Counted from the first letter of the stretch, positions 17,134-25,842 are shown. The stretch is DNA of 64,000 bases from Streptomyces sp. NBC_01268 (GCF_036240795.1 NZ_CP108454.1:5392001-5456000); one strand, 5' to 3'. The notes: generated by a model not told the origin, from the letters alone. Made by a program: numbers and translations.

Positions 17134-18108
17134 CTATCTGGCGGTGAGCCTGAGCCGGACCCAGGAGCCGTCGGTACCGCCGGCGCCGCCGGTGCTCTCG
17201 GCCCCCTTGGCGCCGCCGCTCTTCACGCGCTCCCACCCGCCCGACGAGTCGTCCGCCCGCCAGACCCGGTCCCCGTACGCCACCTCGGCGAGACGCAGCT
17301 CGTCCGCCCGCGCCACCGCCCACTGCGCCAGCTCCCAGCCGCGCTGCTCCCGGGACCCGGTGGCCGCCCGCACCGGTACGGCGAGCTCGACGGCCGCGGC
17401 CCCCGCGCCCGGGGCGCCCGAAGGCGCGCCCTTGGACCCCTGGGGCTCCGTCCGGGGCTTCGCCCGCTCGCCGAAGGCGCGGACCACCTCGTCCCGCACC
17501 CGCGCCGGATCGCCCGGCCGGCCCTCCGCCACGTCCGCCGTGCACGCCAGCGAGGCCGGCGCCCGGCCGGTCAGCGCCGCCGACAGCAGCGCCGCGTCCG
17601 GCTCGTGCTTCGCGTACGCCTGCGGGAAACCGCTGCGCTGCACCTTCTGCGCCGCCACCGTCAGCGGCAGCCGCGAATACCCCGGGACCTTCTCCAGGCC
17701 CTCGTAGAACCTCCCCGACGCGTACACCGGGTCGAGGATCTGCTCGGGCGTCCCCCAGCCCTGCGAGGGGCGTTGCTGGAACAGCCCGAGGGAGTCACGG
17801 TCGCCGTGCTCGATGTTGTACAGCGCCGACTCCTGCAGCGCCGTCGCCAGGGCGATCGTCACCGCCCGCTCCGGCATCCCGCGGGTGGTGCCCACGGCCG
17901 CGATCGTCGCCGCGTTGGACGCCTGCTCCGGGGTGAACTCGTACTGGTTCGCCCCGCTTCCGACACTGCACCGCGGCGCGCCCTTGCTCCCCGTGACGTA
18001 ATGCACGGTGACATAGGCGACCAGCCCGAGGAGCACGGCGAACGCGGCCGTGAACCGGGTGAGACGCCCGCGACGTGCGGGGCTGGGGGGACGGGTGGGC
18101 TCGGACAC
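17134..18108 (-). CDS. Membrane-anchored lysozyme-fold-like protein (often misnamed heavy metal transporter)
   Basis: 324 residues. A short basic N terminus and one membrane helix (FTAAFAVLLGLVAYVTVHYV, about residues 19-38) are followed by an extracellular domain with ATALQESALYN and GLFQQRPSQGWG. These resemble the catalytic Glu region and GLFQ motif of the soluble lytic transglycosylase/lysozyme superfamily. A C-terminal domain of about 100 residues has no assignment. A cell-wall role is inferred from the fold signs; Glu in LQESA is the candidate catalytic residue. Start GTG 18108 is preceded by TACGGT at a 7-nt gap (leaderless); GTG 18117 lies inside that hexamer. Confidence 0.82.
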   Translation of the reverse strand: MSEPTRPPSPARRGRLTRFTAAFAVLLGLVAYVTVHYVTGSKGAPRCSVGSGANQYEFTPEQASNAATIAAVGTTRGMPERAVTIALATALQESALYNIEHGDRDSLGLFQQRPSQGWGTPEQILDPVYASGRFYEGLEKVPGYSRLPLTVAAQKVQRSGFPQAYAKHEPDAALLSAALTGRAPASLACTADVAEGRPGDPARVRDEVVRAFGERAKPRTEPQGSKGAPSGAPGAGAAAVELAVPVRAATGSREQRGWELAQWAVARADELRLAEVAYGDRVWRADDSSGGWERVKSGGAKGAESTGGAGGTDGSWVRLRLTAR

Positions 18109-18115
18109 GCGCCCC

Positions 18116-18140
18116 ACCGTACTGGAGGCCGCGTTAGGGT
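18116..18140. promoter_or_regulatory. Back-to-back divergent leaderless promoters
   Basis: The minus-strand TACGGT at 18116-18121 lies 7 nt before GTG 18108. The plus-strand TAGGGT at 18135-18140 lies 6 nt before the ATG of dapE at 18147. Only 13 bp separate the two hexamers, so each -35 region must fall in or beyond the other gene's start. Confidence 0.55.
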
Positions 18141-18146
18141 CGGCAC

Positions 18147-19241
18147 ATGGCTGACACCGCTCCTGGAGAGACTCCGCTGGACCTCACGCTCGACGGCGCC
18201 GCGCTGACCGCCGCCCTGGTCGACTTCCCGTCCGTCAGCGGCACCGAGAAGCCGCTCGCCGACGCGATCGAGCAGGCCCTGCGCGGACTGCCGCACCTCA
18301 CCGTCGACCGGTACGGCAACAACGTCGTCGCGCGCACCCGCCTCGGCCACGACGAGCGGGTCGTCCTCGCCGGACACATCGACACCGTCCCCATCGCCGA
18401 CAACGTGCCCTCCCGGCTCGACGAGGACGGCATCCTGTGGGGCTGCGGCACCTCCGACATGAAGTCGGGCGTCGCCGTCCAGCTGCGGATCGCCGCCACC
18501 GTCCCCGCGCCCAACCGCGACCTCACCTTCGTCTTCTACGACAACGAGGAGGTCGCCGCCCACCTCAACGGCCTCGGCAAGATCGCCGACGCCCACCCGG
18601 ACTGGCTCGCGGGCGACTTCGCGGTCCTTCTGGAGCCCTCCTACGGAGAGGTCGAGGGAGGCTGCCAGGGCACCCTGCGCGTCAAGCTGCACACGACGGG
18701 TGAGCGGGCCCACTCCGCGCGCTCCTGGATGGGCTCCAACGCCATCCACGCCGCCGCCCCCATCCTGGCCCGGCTCGCCGCCTACGAGCCGCGCAAGCCC
18801 GTCATCGACGGCCTGGAGTTCCACGAGGGCCTCAACGCCGTCGGCATCGAGGGCGGCGTCGCCACCAACGTCATCCCCGACGCCTGCGTGGTGACCGTCA
18901 ACTACCGCTACGCCCCCGACCTCTCCCCGGAGCAGGCCGTGGCCCACGTCCGCGAGGTCTTCGCGGACTGCGGCGTCGCGGAGTTCGAGATCGACGACGA
19001 GAGCGGCGGCGCCCTGCCCGGCCTCTCGCACCCCGCCGCCGCGGCCTTCATGAAGGCGGTCGGCGGCAGCGCCCGCCCCAAGTTCGGCTGGACCGACGTC
19101 GCCCGCTTCAGCGCGCTGGGCGTCCCCGCGGTCAACTACGGGCCCGGCGACCCCATCTACGCGCACAAGCGCGACGAGCACGTGCACGTCGAGCGGATCC
19201 ACCACTGCGAGGCAAGGCTCCGCGACTGGCTGACCGACTGA
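18147..19241 (+). CDS. dapE: Succinyl-diaminopimelate desuccinylase DapE
   Basis: 364 residues of the M20 metallopeptidase family. Visible features are GHIDTVP at residues 76-82 with His77 and Asp79, the bridging-Asp motif CGTSDMKSG, the catalytic Glu pair DNEEV, and a C-terminal His in YAHKRDEHV. It hydrolyses N-succinyl-LL-diaminopimelate to LL-DAP and succinate for lysine and cell-wall synthesis, working after DapC (15193-16287). TAGGGT 6 nt before the ATG and the lack of a Shine-Dalgarno point to a leaderless mRNA. Confidence 0.95.
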   Translation: MADTAPGETPLDLTLDGAALTAALVDFPSVSGTEKPLADAIEQALRGLPHLTVDRYGNNVVARTRLGHDERVVLAGHIDTVPIADNVPSRLDEDGILWGCGTSDMKSGVAVQLRIAATVPAPNRDLTFVFYDNEEVAAHLNGLGKIADAHPDWLAGDFAVLLEPSYGEVEGGCQGTLRVKLHTTGERAHSARSWMGSNAIHAAAPILARLAAYEPRKPVIDGLEFHEGLNAVGIEGGVATNVIPDACVVTVNYRYAPDLSPEQAVAHVREVFADCGVAEFEIDDESGGALPGLSHPAAAAFMKAVGGSARPKFGWTDVARFSALGVPAVNYGPGDPIYAHKRDEHVHVERIHHCEARLRDWLTD

Positions 19242-19325
19242 TTCCCGGAATTTCGCTTTTCGTCACCTCTGTGGACCTACCCTGACCGGACCGGAAGATC
19301 AGTGGAACGGCGAAAGGAGCAGGCC

Positions 19326-20075
19326 ATGGGTGTACCCGAGGAGCCCAGGAAGCCCGAGGAGCAGAGGCTGGGGCCGGTGCTCAGGCGCCGCGACCAGGTC
19401 CAGCCCGGCACCACGGACCAGCGTCTGCTCGACACCGAGGGCGACTCGGAGTGGGTGCACACCGACCCCTGGCGGGTCATGCGCATCCAGTCCGAGTTCG
19501 TCGAGGGCTTCGGCGCCCTGGCCGAACTGCCGAGCGCGATCAGCGTCTTCGGCTCGGCCCGCACCAAGCCCGACTCGCCCGAGTACGAGGCCGGCGTGCG
19601 CATCGGCCGCGCGCTCGTGGAAGCGGGCTTCGCGGTCATCACCGGCGGCGGCCCGGGCGCCATGGAGGCGGCCAACAAGGGCGCCCGGGAGGCCAAGGGC
19701 GTCTCCGTGGGCCTCGGCATCGAGCTCCCCTTCGAGCAGGGCCTCAACCCGCACGTCGACATCGGCGTGAACTTCCGCTACTTCTTCGTCCGCAAGACGA
19801 TGTTCGTGAAGTACGCGCAGGGCTTCGTCGTCCTGCCCGGCGGCCTCGGCACCCTCGACGAGCTCTTCGAGGCCCTGACCCTGGTCCAGACCAGCAAGGT
19901 CACCCGCTTCCCGATCGTCCTCTTCGGCACGGAGTACTGGAAGGGCCTCGTCGACTGGCTCCGCGACTCGGTCGTCGCCGGCGGCAAGGCCTCCGAACAC
20001 GACCTGCTCCTCTTCCACCTCACGGACGACGTGGACGAGGCGGTCGCGCTGGTGACGAAGGAGGTCGGGCGGTAG
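19326..20075 (+). CDS. LOG-family (TIGR00730) nucleotide 5'-monophosphate hydrolase-like protein
   Basis: 249 residues with a Rossmann-like fold. It carries both hallmark motifs of the lysine-decarboxylase-like/LOG family: GGGPGAMEAANKGA and PGGLGTLDELFEAL (PGGxGTxxE). Relatives release cytokinin-type bases or hydrolyse nucleotide monophosphates; the older lysine decarboxylase label is wrong. A charged N-terminal extension of about 55 residues precedes the domain. ATG 19326 has GAAAGGAG 7 nt upstream. It follows dapE in the same order as I recall for Rv1202/Rv1205. Confidence 0.9.
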   Translation: MGVPEEPRKPEEQRLGPVLRRRDQVQPGTTDQRLLDTEGDSEWVHTDPWRVMRIQSEFVEGFGALAELPSAISVFGSARTKPDSPEYEAGVRIGRALVEAGFAVITGGGPGAMEAANKGAREAKGVSVGLGIELPFEQGLNPHVDIGVNFRYFFVRKTMFVKYAQGFVVLPGGLGTLDELFEALTLVQTSKVTRFPIVLFGTEYWKGLVDWLRDSVVAGGKASEHDLLLFHLTDDVDEAVALVTKEVGR

Positions 20076-20136
20076 GCCCGCGCGGGCCGGGCCGCCCCGG
20101 CCCGTCCGGTGCCTGAGGACACGACCGCAGGCCGTA

Positions 20137-20161
20137 CGGTCCGGGGCGGAGCCCCGGACCG
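20137..20161. terminator. Terminator between LOG-family gene and folP2
   Basis: An 11-bp perfect stem (20137-20147 with 20151-20161) with a GGA loop lies between convergent genes. Confidence 0.7.
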
Positions 20162-20224
20162 GGAAGGGGTCGGGTGGGGGCCCGGTGGGGGAGAGACCGC
20201 GAAGGCGCCCCACCCCCCGCCCGA

Positions 20225-21085
20225 CTACGCCAGCCCGCGCCGGGCGACGGCAGGCGCCCGGTGTCCGGCGATGGACGCGACCATGTCCAGGACCTGCCGT
20301 GTCTCGGCGACCTCGTGCACCCGGTACACCTGCGCCCCCAGCCACGCCGAAACCGCCGTCGTGGCGAGCGTCCCCAGCACCCGCTCCTTCACCGGCCGGT
20401 CCAGGGTCTCCCCGACGAAGTCCTTGTTGGACAGCGAGACGAGCACCGGCCACCCGGTCGACGTCATCTCCCCGAGCCGCCGCGTCGCCTCCAGGCTGTG
20501 CCGCGTGTTCTTCCCGAAGTCGTGACCCGGGTCGATCATGATCCCGTCGCGCCGCACACCCAGCGCCACCGCCCGCTCGGCGAGCCCGACCGTGACCCGC
20601 AGGATGTCGGCCATCACGTCCTCGTACTCCGTACGGTGCGGCCGGGTCCGCGGCTCCACACCGCCCGCGTGGGTGCAGACGAGCCCCGCTCCGTACTTCG
20701 CGGCGACCTCCGCGAGCCGCGGGTCGACCCCGCCCCACGCGTCGTTCAGGACGTCCGCGCCGGCCTCGCACACCGCCTCGCCGACATCCGCCCGCCAGGT
20801 GTCCACGCTGATCACCACGTCCGGGTGGCGCCGCCGCACCTCGGCCACGAAGCCGACCGTGCGCCGCGCCTCCTCCTCGGCCGTGACCTCCTCGCCGGGG
20901 CCCGCCTTGACGCCGCCGATGTCGATGATCGCGGCGCCCTCGGCCACGGCCTGCTCCACCCGGGCGAGGGCCGGCTCGTCCGTGAAGGTCGCCCCCTGGT
21001 CGTAGAAGGAGTCCGGGGTCCGGTTCACGATCGCCATGATCACCGGCTCGTGCGGCCCGAATTCACGCGGTCCCAAGCGCAGCAT
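20225..21085 (-). CDS. folP2: Dihydropteroate synthase paralogue, FolP2 type
   Basis: 286 residues with the pterin-binding TIM-barrel plan of dihydropteroate synthase: NRTPDSFYDQG at residues 21-31, IDIGG, SVDTW, NDAWGG, IDPGHDFGKN, a loop-6 segment SLSNKDF, and RVHEV near the C terminus. Several positions differ from a standard DHPS: NVTPDSFSDGG, IDPGxGFGK and SRK are expected. This matches the actinobacterial FolP2 group, whose mycobacterial members are reported not to act as DHPS. The biological reaction is therefore open. GGAGG lies 9-10 nt before the ATG, and the ACCCTA at 21128-21133 reads TAGGGT on this strand as a probable -10. Confidence 0.87.
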   Translation of the reverse strand: MLRLGPREFGPHEPVIMAIVNRTPDSFYDQGATFTDEPALARVEQAVAEGAAIIDIGGVKAGPGEEVTAEEEARRTVGFVAEVRRRHPDVVISVDTWRADVGEAVCEAGADVLNDAWGGVDPRLAEVAAKYGAGLVCTHAGGVEPRTRPHRTEYEDVMADILRVTVGLAERAVALGVRRDGIMIDPGHDFGKNTRHSLEATRRLGEMTSTGWPVLVSLSNKDFVGETLDRPVKERVLGTLATTAVSAWLGAQVYRVHEVAETRQVLDMVASIAGHRAPAVARRGLA

Positions 21086-21199
21086 CCCTTATGTCCTCCC
21101 TTGCGGCCGGTCGCCGCATCGTCTGCGACCCTAACTGTCGGTGCCGCATGGCACGATCGGCACCGGACGTTTTCCACGGACGGGGAGAGGCGCGCGCTG

Positions 21200-21547
21200 G
21201 TGTTCTGGTTTCTGCTGATCACGATGGTCGTGGTCGTCGCGGCGGTCACCCTGGCGGTGGTCGGCGGCGGCGACAGTGAGGTGCTGCCCGAGGCGGCGCC
21301 CGAGCAACTGGTCGATCCGCTCCCCGCGACCCGCCCGGTCGGCCAGGCCGACGTCGAGGCGCTGCGGCTGCCCGTCACCGTCCGGGGCTACCGGATGGCG
21401 GACGTGGACGACGTCCTCGGCCGGCTCGGCGCCGAGCTCGCCGAGCGCGACGCCCGGATCGTGGAGCTGGAGGCGGCCCTGTCCGGCCCCGGGCCCCGGG
21501 ACGCCGCTCCGGGCGACGCCCCACGGGACGGGGAGGACGGCGCGTGA
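21200..21547 (+). CDS. Small membrane protein with DivIVA-like segment (Rv1209-like)
   Basis: 115 residues. An N-terminal membrane helix (FWFLLITMVVVVAAVTLAVV) is followed by a linker and a DivIVA-type motif, RGYRMADVDDVLGRLGAEL near residues 62-80, leading into a short predicted coiled coil. Such proteins may sit at curved membranes or in cell-wall synthesis complexes; this is inferred. GTG 21200 has GGAGAGG upstream. The last codons overlap tag by 4 nt (GTGA), so the two are coupled. Confidence 0.82.
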   Translation: MFWFLLITMVVVVAAVTLAVVGGGDSEVLPEAAPEQLVDPLPATRPVGQADVEALRLPVTVRGYRMADVDDVLGRLGAELAERDARIVELEAALSGPGPRDAAPGDAPRDGEDGA

Positions 21548-22134
21548 GCGAGGGCGCGGCGGTCGCGGGACCCGACGGGCTGCTGCGCTGCCCGTGGGGC
21601 CTGTCGGCCGAGGACTACGTGGCGTACCACGACGAGGAGTGGGGCCGCCCGGTCCACGGTGACGACGCCCTGTTCGAGCGCCTGTGCCTGGAGGCCTTCC
21701 AGTCCGGGCTGTCGTGGATCACGATCCTGCGCCGCCGTGAGGGCTTCAGGAAGGCCTTCTCCGGCTTCCGGATCGCCGAGGTGGCCCGGTTCACCGACAC
21801 CGACCGGGAACGGCTCCTGGGCGACGAGGGGATCATCCGCAACCGCGCCAAGATCGACGCCACCATCGCCAACGCGCAGGTGCTCGTCGGCTGGGCCCCC
21901 GGCGAGCTGGACGAGCTGATCTGGTCGTACGCGCCGGACCCGGCGACCCGCCCGGTCCCGGCCGGCACGGGCGAGGTGCCGGCCGTGACGGACGAGTCGA
22001 CGGCCCTGTCCAAGGCGCTCAAGAAGCGCGGACTGCGGTTCATCGGCCCGACCACGGCGTACGCGCTGATGCAGGCCTGCGGTCTGGTCGACGACCACGT
22101 CGCCGGCTGCGTGGCGCGCGGCGCCGGCCGCTGA
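21544..22134 (+). CDS. tag: DNA-3-methyladenine glycosylase I
   Basis: 196 residues of the Tag family. It has the N-terminal CPWGLSAEDYVAYHDEEWG motif, SGLSWITILRRREGFRKAF, and the C-terminal MQACGLVDDHVAGC. Cys and His in the first and last motifs match the zinc-snap ligands of E. coli Tag. It excises 3-methyladenine from alkylated DNA. It is coupled to the upstream DivIVA-like gene by a GTGA overlap, an order also recalled for Rv1209-tagA. Confidence 0.95.
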   Translation: MSEGAAVAGPDGLLRCPWGLSAEDYVAYHDEEWGRPVHGDDALFERLCLEAFQSGLSWITILRRREGFRKAFSGFRIAEVARFTDTDRERLLGDEGIIRNRAKIDATIANAQVLVGWAPGELDELIWSYAPDPATRPVPAGTGEVPAVTDESTALSKALKKRGLRFIGPTTAYALMQACGLVDDHVAGCVARGAGR

Positions 22135-22155
22135 GCCGGCGCCCCCGCGGGCCCC

Positions 22156-22959
22156 TCAGCGGCCCAGGTACTTCGGCTTCTCCTTGGCGATGAAGGCCTG
22201 CACGGCGATCGTGTGGTCCTCGGACGCGCCGGCCTTCGTCTGGAGCTCGTCCTCCTTCTCCAGCGCCTCGGCGAGCGAGTGGTCCGCCCCGTACGCGAGG
22301 GACTCCTTCAGCGCCGCGTAGGCGACGGTCGGGCCCTCGGCCAGCTTGCGGGCCACCTTCGCGGCCTCCTCGGCGAGCGACGCGGCCGGGACGAGCCGGT
22401 TCACGATGCCCAGCTCGTACGCCTCCTGGGCGCCGATCGAGCGCGGGAAGAGCAGCAGGTCGGCGGCCCGGCTGTGGCCGATCAGTCGGGGGAGGGTCCA
22501 GGACATGCCCGAGTCGGCGGTGAGGGCGACCCCGGCGAACGAGGTGTTGAAGCCGGCCGTGTCCGCCACCACCCGGTAGTCCGCCGCCAGCGCGAAGCCG
22601 AAACCGGCCCCGGCGGCCACGCCGTTGACCGCCGCGACGACCGGCTTCGCCATGCCGGTGAGCGCCCGCACGATCGGGTTGTAGTGGTCGCGCACCGTGT
22701 TCATCGTGGCCTGCGTGCCGGACTCCTGGTCCTGGAGCAGCAGCCCGACGTGCTCCTTCAGGTCCTGGCCCACACAGAACGCGCGGTCGCCGGCGGCGGT
22801 CAGCAGCACCGCCCGGACGTCCGGGTCGGCGGCGGCCGCCTCGACCGCCTCGCGCAGGGCGACCTTCGCCGCCACGTTCATGGCGTTCATGGCCTCGGGG
22901 CGGTTGATGGTGATGGTGGCGAGCCCGTCGCTCACCTCGTACAGCACCGTGTCGGCCAT
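22156..22959 (-). CDS. Enoyl-CoA hydratase/isomerase family protein
   Basis: 267 residues of the crotonase superfamily. Features are ITINRPEAMNAMN at residues 15-27, the oxyanion-hole segment DRAFCVGQDLKEH, and VNGVAAGAGFGFALAADYRV. The active-site region has Asp/Glu positions compatible with either hydratase or PaaG-like isomerase activity; substrate assignment is not possible. A GAAGGGA element lies about 11 nt before ATG 22959. It is convergent with tag with a 21-nt spacer. Confidence 0.9.
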   Translation of the reverse strand: MADTVLYEVSDGLATITINRPEAMNAMNVAAKVALREAVEAAAADPDVRAVLLTAAGDRAFCVGQDLKEHVGLLLQDQESGTQATMNTVRDHYNPIVRALTGMAKPVVAAVNGVAAGAGFGFALAADYRVVADTAGFNTSFAGVALTADSGMSWTLPRLIGHSRAADLLLFPRSIGAQEAYELGIVNRLVPAASLAEEAAKVARKLAEGPTVAYAALKESLAYGADHSLAEALEKEDELQTKAGASEDHTIAVQAFIAKEKPKYLGR

Positions 22960-23240
22960 CGCGGGGGTCCCTTCGCCTCATTGCGTCGATTGACGCCCCC
23001 AGCATGGCGGAGATCACCGGCCCGCAGCATGTGACCTGTGTCAAAGAATCAGCGCCCGAACATGGAGCGGCAGCGGCGCAGTATCGCAGGTGGATCGGCG
23101 AAATATGCGGTTTTGTGAAAGCGCGTTGCGGAAGCGATGCCACCTGATGTTGGTCATCGGGTCCTCTGATGCGGGATAATGACCGGGAAGCAATCGTGTT
23201 CGATGCTTTGGATGAGCTGGTTTCAGGAAGGGGAACGAGC

Positions 23241-23408
23241 ATGGCGGCCATGAAGCCGCGGACGGGTGACGGCCCGCTCGAGGTGACCAAGGAGGGGCGG
23301 GGCATCGTCATGCGCGTTCCGCTCGAAGGCGGCGGCCGGCTCGTCGTCGAGCTGACCCCGGACGAGGCGAAGGCGCTCGGTGACGCACTGAAGGACGTCG
23401 TCGGCTGA
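23241..23408 (+). CDS. DUF3117 small protein (Rv1211-like)
   Basis: 55 residues, highly conserved in actinobacteria: MAAMKPRTGDGPLEVTKEGR, a GIVMRVPLEGGGRLVVEL beta segment, then TPDEAKALGDAL, a helix. The fold is probably a small beta-sheet plus helix; the function is unknown. ATG 23241 is chosen because AGGAAGGGG lies 7 nt upstream; the frame is open 72 nt further but lacks a ribosome site. A hairpin at 23434-23469 ends the transcript. Confidence 0.88.
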   Translation: MAAMKPRTGDGPLEVTKEGRGIVMRVPLEGGGRLVVELTPDEAKALGDALKDVVG

Positions 23409-23433
23409 CGCGCCCCTGCCACGGATTTCCACT

Positions 23434-23469
23434 TCTGCCCCGGTACGGTACCCACCGTGCCGGGGCAGA
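23434..23469. terminator. Terminator after the DUF3117 gene
   Basis: A 16-bp stem with one G-U pair (23434-23449 with 23454-23469) and a 4-nt loop. It lies between convergent genes and may serve both. Confidence 0.75.
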
Positions 23470-23544
23470 GGTGTACCGGGCCCCGGCCGTACCGGCGGAG
23501 CGGCCGCGGCGGGTGTCCTGCCGATCGGACGGGGTTCGCGGCGG

Positions 23545-24183
23545 CTAGCCGCCCCTGCGGACCGCGCACAGCAGGCCGTCGCCGACCGGCAGCAGGGTCG
23601 GCAGCAGCGCCGGGCTCTCCCGCACCGTGCGCAGCAGCTCGCGTATCCGCAGCACCTCGGCCGGCTGGGCCGCCGAGTCCACCGTGCGGCCGTCCGCGAA
23701 GACGCCCTCGAAGCAGACCAGACCGCCCGGTCGCAGCAGGCGCAACGATTCAGCGAGATAGTCCAGGGACTCCGTGCGGTCGCCGTCGCAGAACACGAGG
23801 TCGTACCCGCCGTCCGCCAGCCGGGGCAGCACCTCCAGGGCACGGCCCGGGATGAACCGCGCCCGGTTGCCCGCGAAGCCCGCCGCGCGGAACGCCGCCT
23901 TCGCGTGCGCCTGCCGCTCCGGGTCCATGTCCACGGTGGTCAGCACCCCGTCCGGACGCATCCCGAGCAGCAGATAGATCCCCGACACGCCCGTGCCCGT
24001 ACCTATCTCCGCCACCGCCTTGGCGTCCGCCGTGGCGGCCAGCAGCCGCAGGGCGGCGCCCGTTCCCGGCGACACCGAGGGCACCCCTGCCTCCCGGGCC
24101 CGGTCACGGGCCCAGCGCAGCGCTTCGTCCTCGGCGACAAAGGCGTCGGCGAACGCCATGCTCGTCTGCCGGTTGGCGGTAAT
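23545..24183 (-). CDS. Class I SAM O-methyltransferase (Rv1220c-like), probable ATT start
   Basis: About 212 residues. SAM motif I reads VAEIGTGTGVSGIYLL, followed by VDMDPERQ, FIPGRALEVLPRL, DLVFCDGDR (acidic loop) and LLRPGGLVCFEGVF; this is the caffeoyl-CoA O-methyltransferase-like family. Start: a -10-like TACAGT at 24232-24237 places the 5' end near 24225, so GTG 24294 is out. The remaining choices are ATT 24183, with AGGAGAGG ending 3 nt upstream (AGGAG about 6 nt upstream), and ATG 24159, which has no ribosome site and truncates the conserved NRQTS segment. I prefer ATT. It is divergent from sigE, as recalled for Rv1220c/Rv1221. Confidence 0.85.
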   Translation of the reverse strand: MTANRQTSMAFADAFVAEDEALRWARDRAREAGVPSVSPGTGAALRLLAATADAKAVAEIGTGTGVSGIYLLLGMRPDGVLTTVDMDPERQAHAKAAFRAAGFAGNRARFIPGRALEVLPRLADGGYDLVFCDGDRTESLDYLAESLRLLRPGGLVCFEGVFADGRTVDSAAQPAEVLRIRELLRTVRESPALLPTLLPVGDGLLCAVRRGG

Positions 24184-24231
24184 GGCCCTCTCCTGTCCCC
24201 GTGCCTGTCCCCGTAGTTGACGCAGGCGTCG

Positions 24232-24237
24232 ACTGTA
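24232..24237 (-). promoter_or_regulatory. -10-like element of the O-methyltransferase gene
   Basis: TACAGT on the minus strand lies about 50 nt before the proposed ATT start. It excludes the upstream GTG at 24294 if it is the only promoter. Confidence 0.45.
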
Positions 24238-24367
24238 TCCGCTGCGCGCGGGAACCCGCAGATGGGACCGCGCGTTCCTAGAGACAGGAAGCACGACGGG
24301 ACGGCGGCATGAGCCGGCCCCAAATTCGCGTAAAGATTCTTATCCGGAGCTAACGGGCGAGGTGGCT

Positions 24368-25126
24368 ATGGTAGGGGCTCCACTGGACACCACCAGAGCC
24401 GACAGGGGAGGTGCGGCTGCGCCTGTGGATCGGAGAGGGAGGCTTCGGCGCCTTCTCGGATCGGCGGGTGAGCCGAAATCCGTGACCGACACCGCTGACC
24501 GTTCCCGCACCGCCGACTCCGCACCCACCACCGCGACCTTCGCATCGGATGCGGAATCGCAGGCGTGGACTCCGCCCAGCTGGGAGGAGATCGTCAGCAC
24601 GCACAGCGGCCGGGTCTACCGACTCGCGTACCGTCTGACGGGCAACCAGCACGATGCCGAGGACCTGACCCAGGAGGTCTTCGTCCGGGTCTTCCGCTCG
24701 TTGTCGTCCTACACGCCCGGCACCTTCGAGGGCTGGCTGCACCGCATCACGACCAACCTGTTCCTGGACATGGTCCGCCGCAAGCAGCGCATCCGTTTCG
24801 ACGCGCTCGCCGACGACGCCGCCGAGCGGCTGCCCAGCCGCGAGCCGTCCCCGCAGCAGGCGTTCAACGACACCCACTTCGACGCCGACGTGCAGCAGGC
24901 CCTGGACACCCTCGCGCCCGAGTTCCGTGCCGCGGTCGTCCTCTGCGACATCGAGGGCCTCTCCTACGAGGAGATCGCCGCGACCCTCGGCGTGAAGCTG
25001 GGCACCGTCCGCAGCCGCATCCACCGCGGCCGCTCCCACCTGCGCAAGGCGCTCAAGCACCGCTCGCCCGAGGCGCGCGCGGAGCGGGCGCTCGCCGTAG
25101 TCGGCTGGGAGGGCGGATCGGCGTGA
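24368..25126 (+). CDS. sigE: ECF sigma factor, SigE (Rv1221) type
   Basis: 252 residues. A disordered N terminus of about 70 residues precedes sigma region 2 ([21 protein letters not shown], then [19 protein letters not shown]) and region 4 ([20 protein letters not shown] and [11 protein letters not shown] helix-turn-helix). It directs RNA polymerase to envelope-stress promoters in relatives. The next gene, a zinc-finger anti-sigma factor, overlaps by 4 nt, and HtrA and TatB follow, matching the mycobacterial sigE-rseA-htrA-tatB block. ATG 24368 has GGGCGAGG 5 nt upstream. The symbol follows the mycobacterial naming and does not mean the S. coelicolor CseA/B-controlled SigE. Confidence 0.92.
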   Translation: MVGAPLDTTRADRGGAAAPVDRRGRLRRLLGSAGEPKSVTDTADRSRTADSAPTTATFASDAESQAWTPPSWEEIVSTHSGRVYRLAYRLTGNQHDAEDLTQEVFVRVFRSLSSYTPGTFEGWLHRITTNLFLDMVRRKQRIRFDALADDAAERLPSREPSPQQAFNDTHFDADVQQALDTLAPEFRAAVVLCDIEGLSYEEIAATLGVKLGTVRSRIHRGRSHLRKALKHRSPEARAERALAVVGWEGGSA

Positions 25127-25842
25127 GCGGCACCCGTCCGTCAGCCAACCCGGCAGAGCAGCACCTCGCCGGGCAGAACCTCGCGGATCAGCACCTCGGA
25201 GACCGGCTCGCCGCGCTCGTCGACGGAGAGCTCGGCCATGACGCCCGTGAACGGGTCCTCGCCCACCTCGCCACCTGTGCCAAGTGCAAGGCCGAGGCGG
25301 ACGCCCAGCGCAGCCTGAAGAGCGTCTTCGCCGCCAGTGCACCCCCTCCGCCCTCGGAGGGGCTGTTGGCGCGGCTCCAGGGGCTGCCGGGGGGACCGAG
25401 TGACCCGGGGGGTCCCTTCGACGACCTCCTGCGCGGCGGAGGGCTGCGGTCCGACGGCTTCGCCACGGCCGCGCCGGTCACCCCGCACTCCGGCTTCCGG
25501 ATCCACGAGGTCGGCGACCGCTCCTCGGGGCGGGGTCGCCGGTTCGCCTTCGCGGCGGCGAGCGCGGTCTCCTTCGCCGCGATCGCGCTGGGCGGCACGC
25601 TGCCGCTCGAAGGTGCGCGCGGCCAGAGCACCGGCAACAACGTGACCCCGCTGCGGGCCCCGGCGACCTTCGCCTCGGGCTCCCGCCGGGAGCCGCCCGC
25701 CGAGGCGGCGGCCCCCACCGTGGTGCCGGCCCGCCTGGAACTGTCCCCGTTCATACGCCCGGCGGCTCCCGCGCTCAGGCTCTCCTACGCGCCCGGAACC
25801 GCCCCGACCGCCACCCCCGCCCCCAGCCCCTCCCACCGCTGA
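25123..25842 (+). CDS. rseA: Zinc-finger anti-sigma factor (RseA-like)
   Basis: 239 residues. The N-terminal ZAS domain has HLATCAKC (HxxxCxxC) near residue 48. A linker leads to one membrane helix ([18 protein letters not shown], near residues 142-160) and an extracytoplasmic Pro/Ala-rich tail of about 75 residues. It should bind and silence the sigma factor encoded by the overlapping upstream gene (GTGA), possibly in a redox- or proteolysis-controlled way as in mycobacteria. The extracytoplasmic tail is longer than in the mycobacterial protein as I recall it. Confidence 0.9.
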   Translation: MSGTRPSANPAEQHLAGQNLADQHLGDRLAALVDGELGHDARERVLAHLATCAKCKAEADAQRSLKSVFAASAPPPPSEGLLARLQGLPGGPSDPGGPFDDLLRGGGLRSDGFATAAPVTPHSGFRIHEVGDRSSGRGRRFAFAAASAVSFAAIALGGTLPLEGARGQSTGNNVTPLRAPATFASGSRREPPAEAAAPTVVPARLELSPFIRPAAPALRLSYAPGTAPTATPAPSPSHR

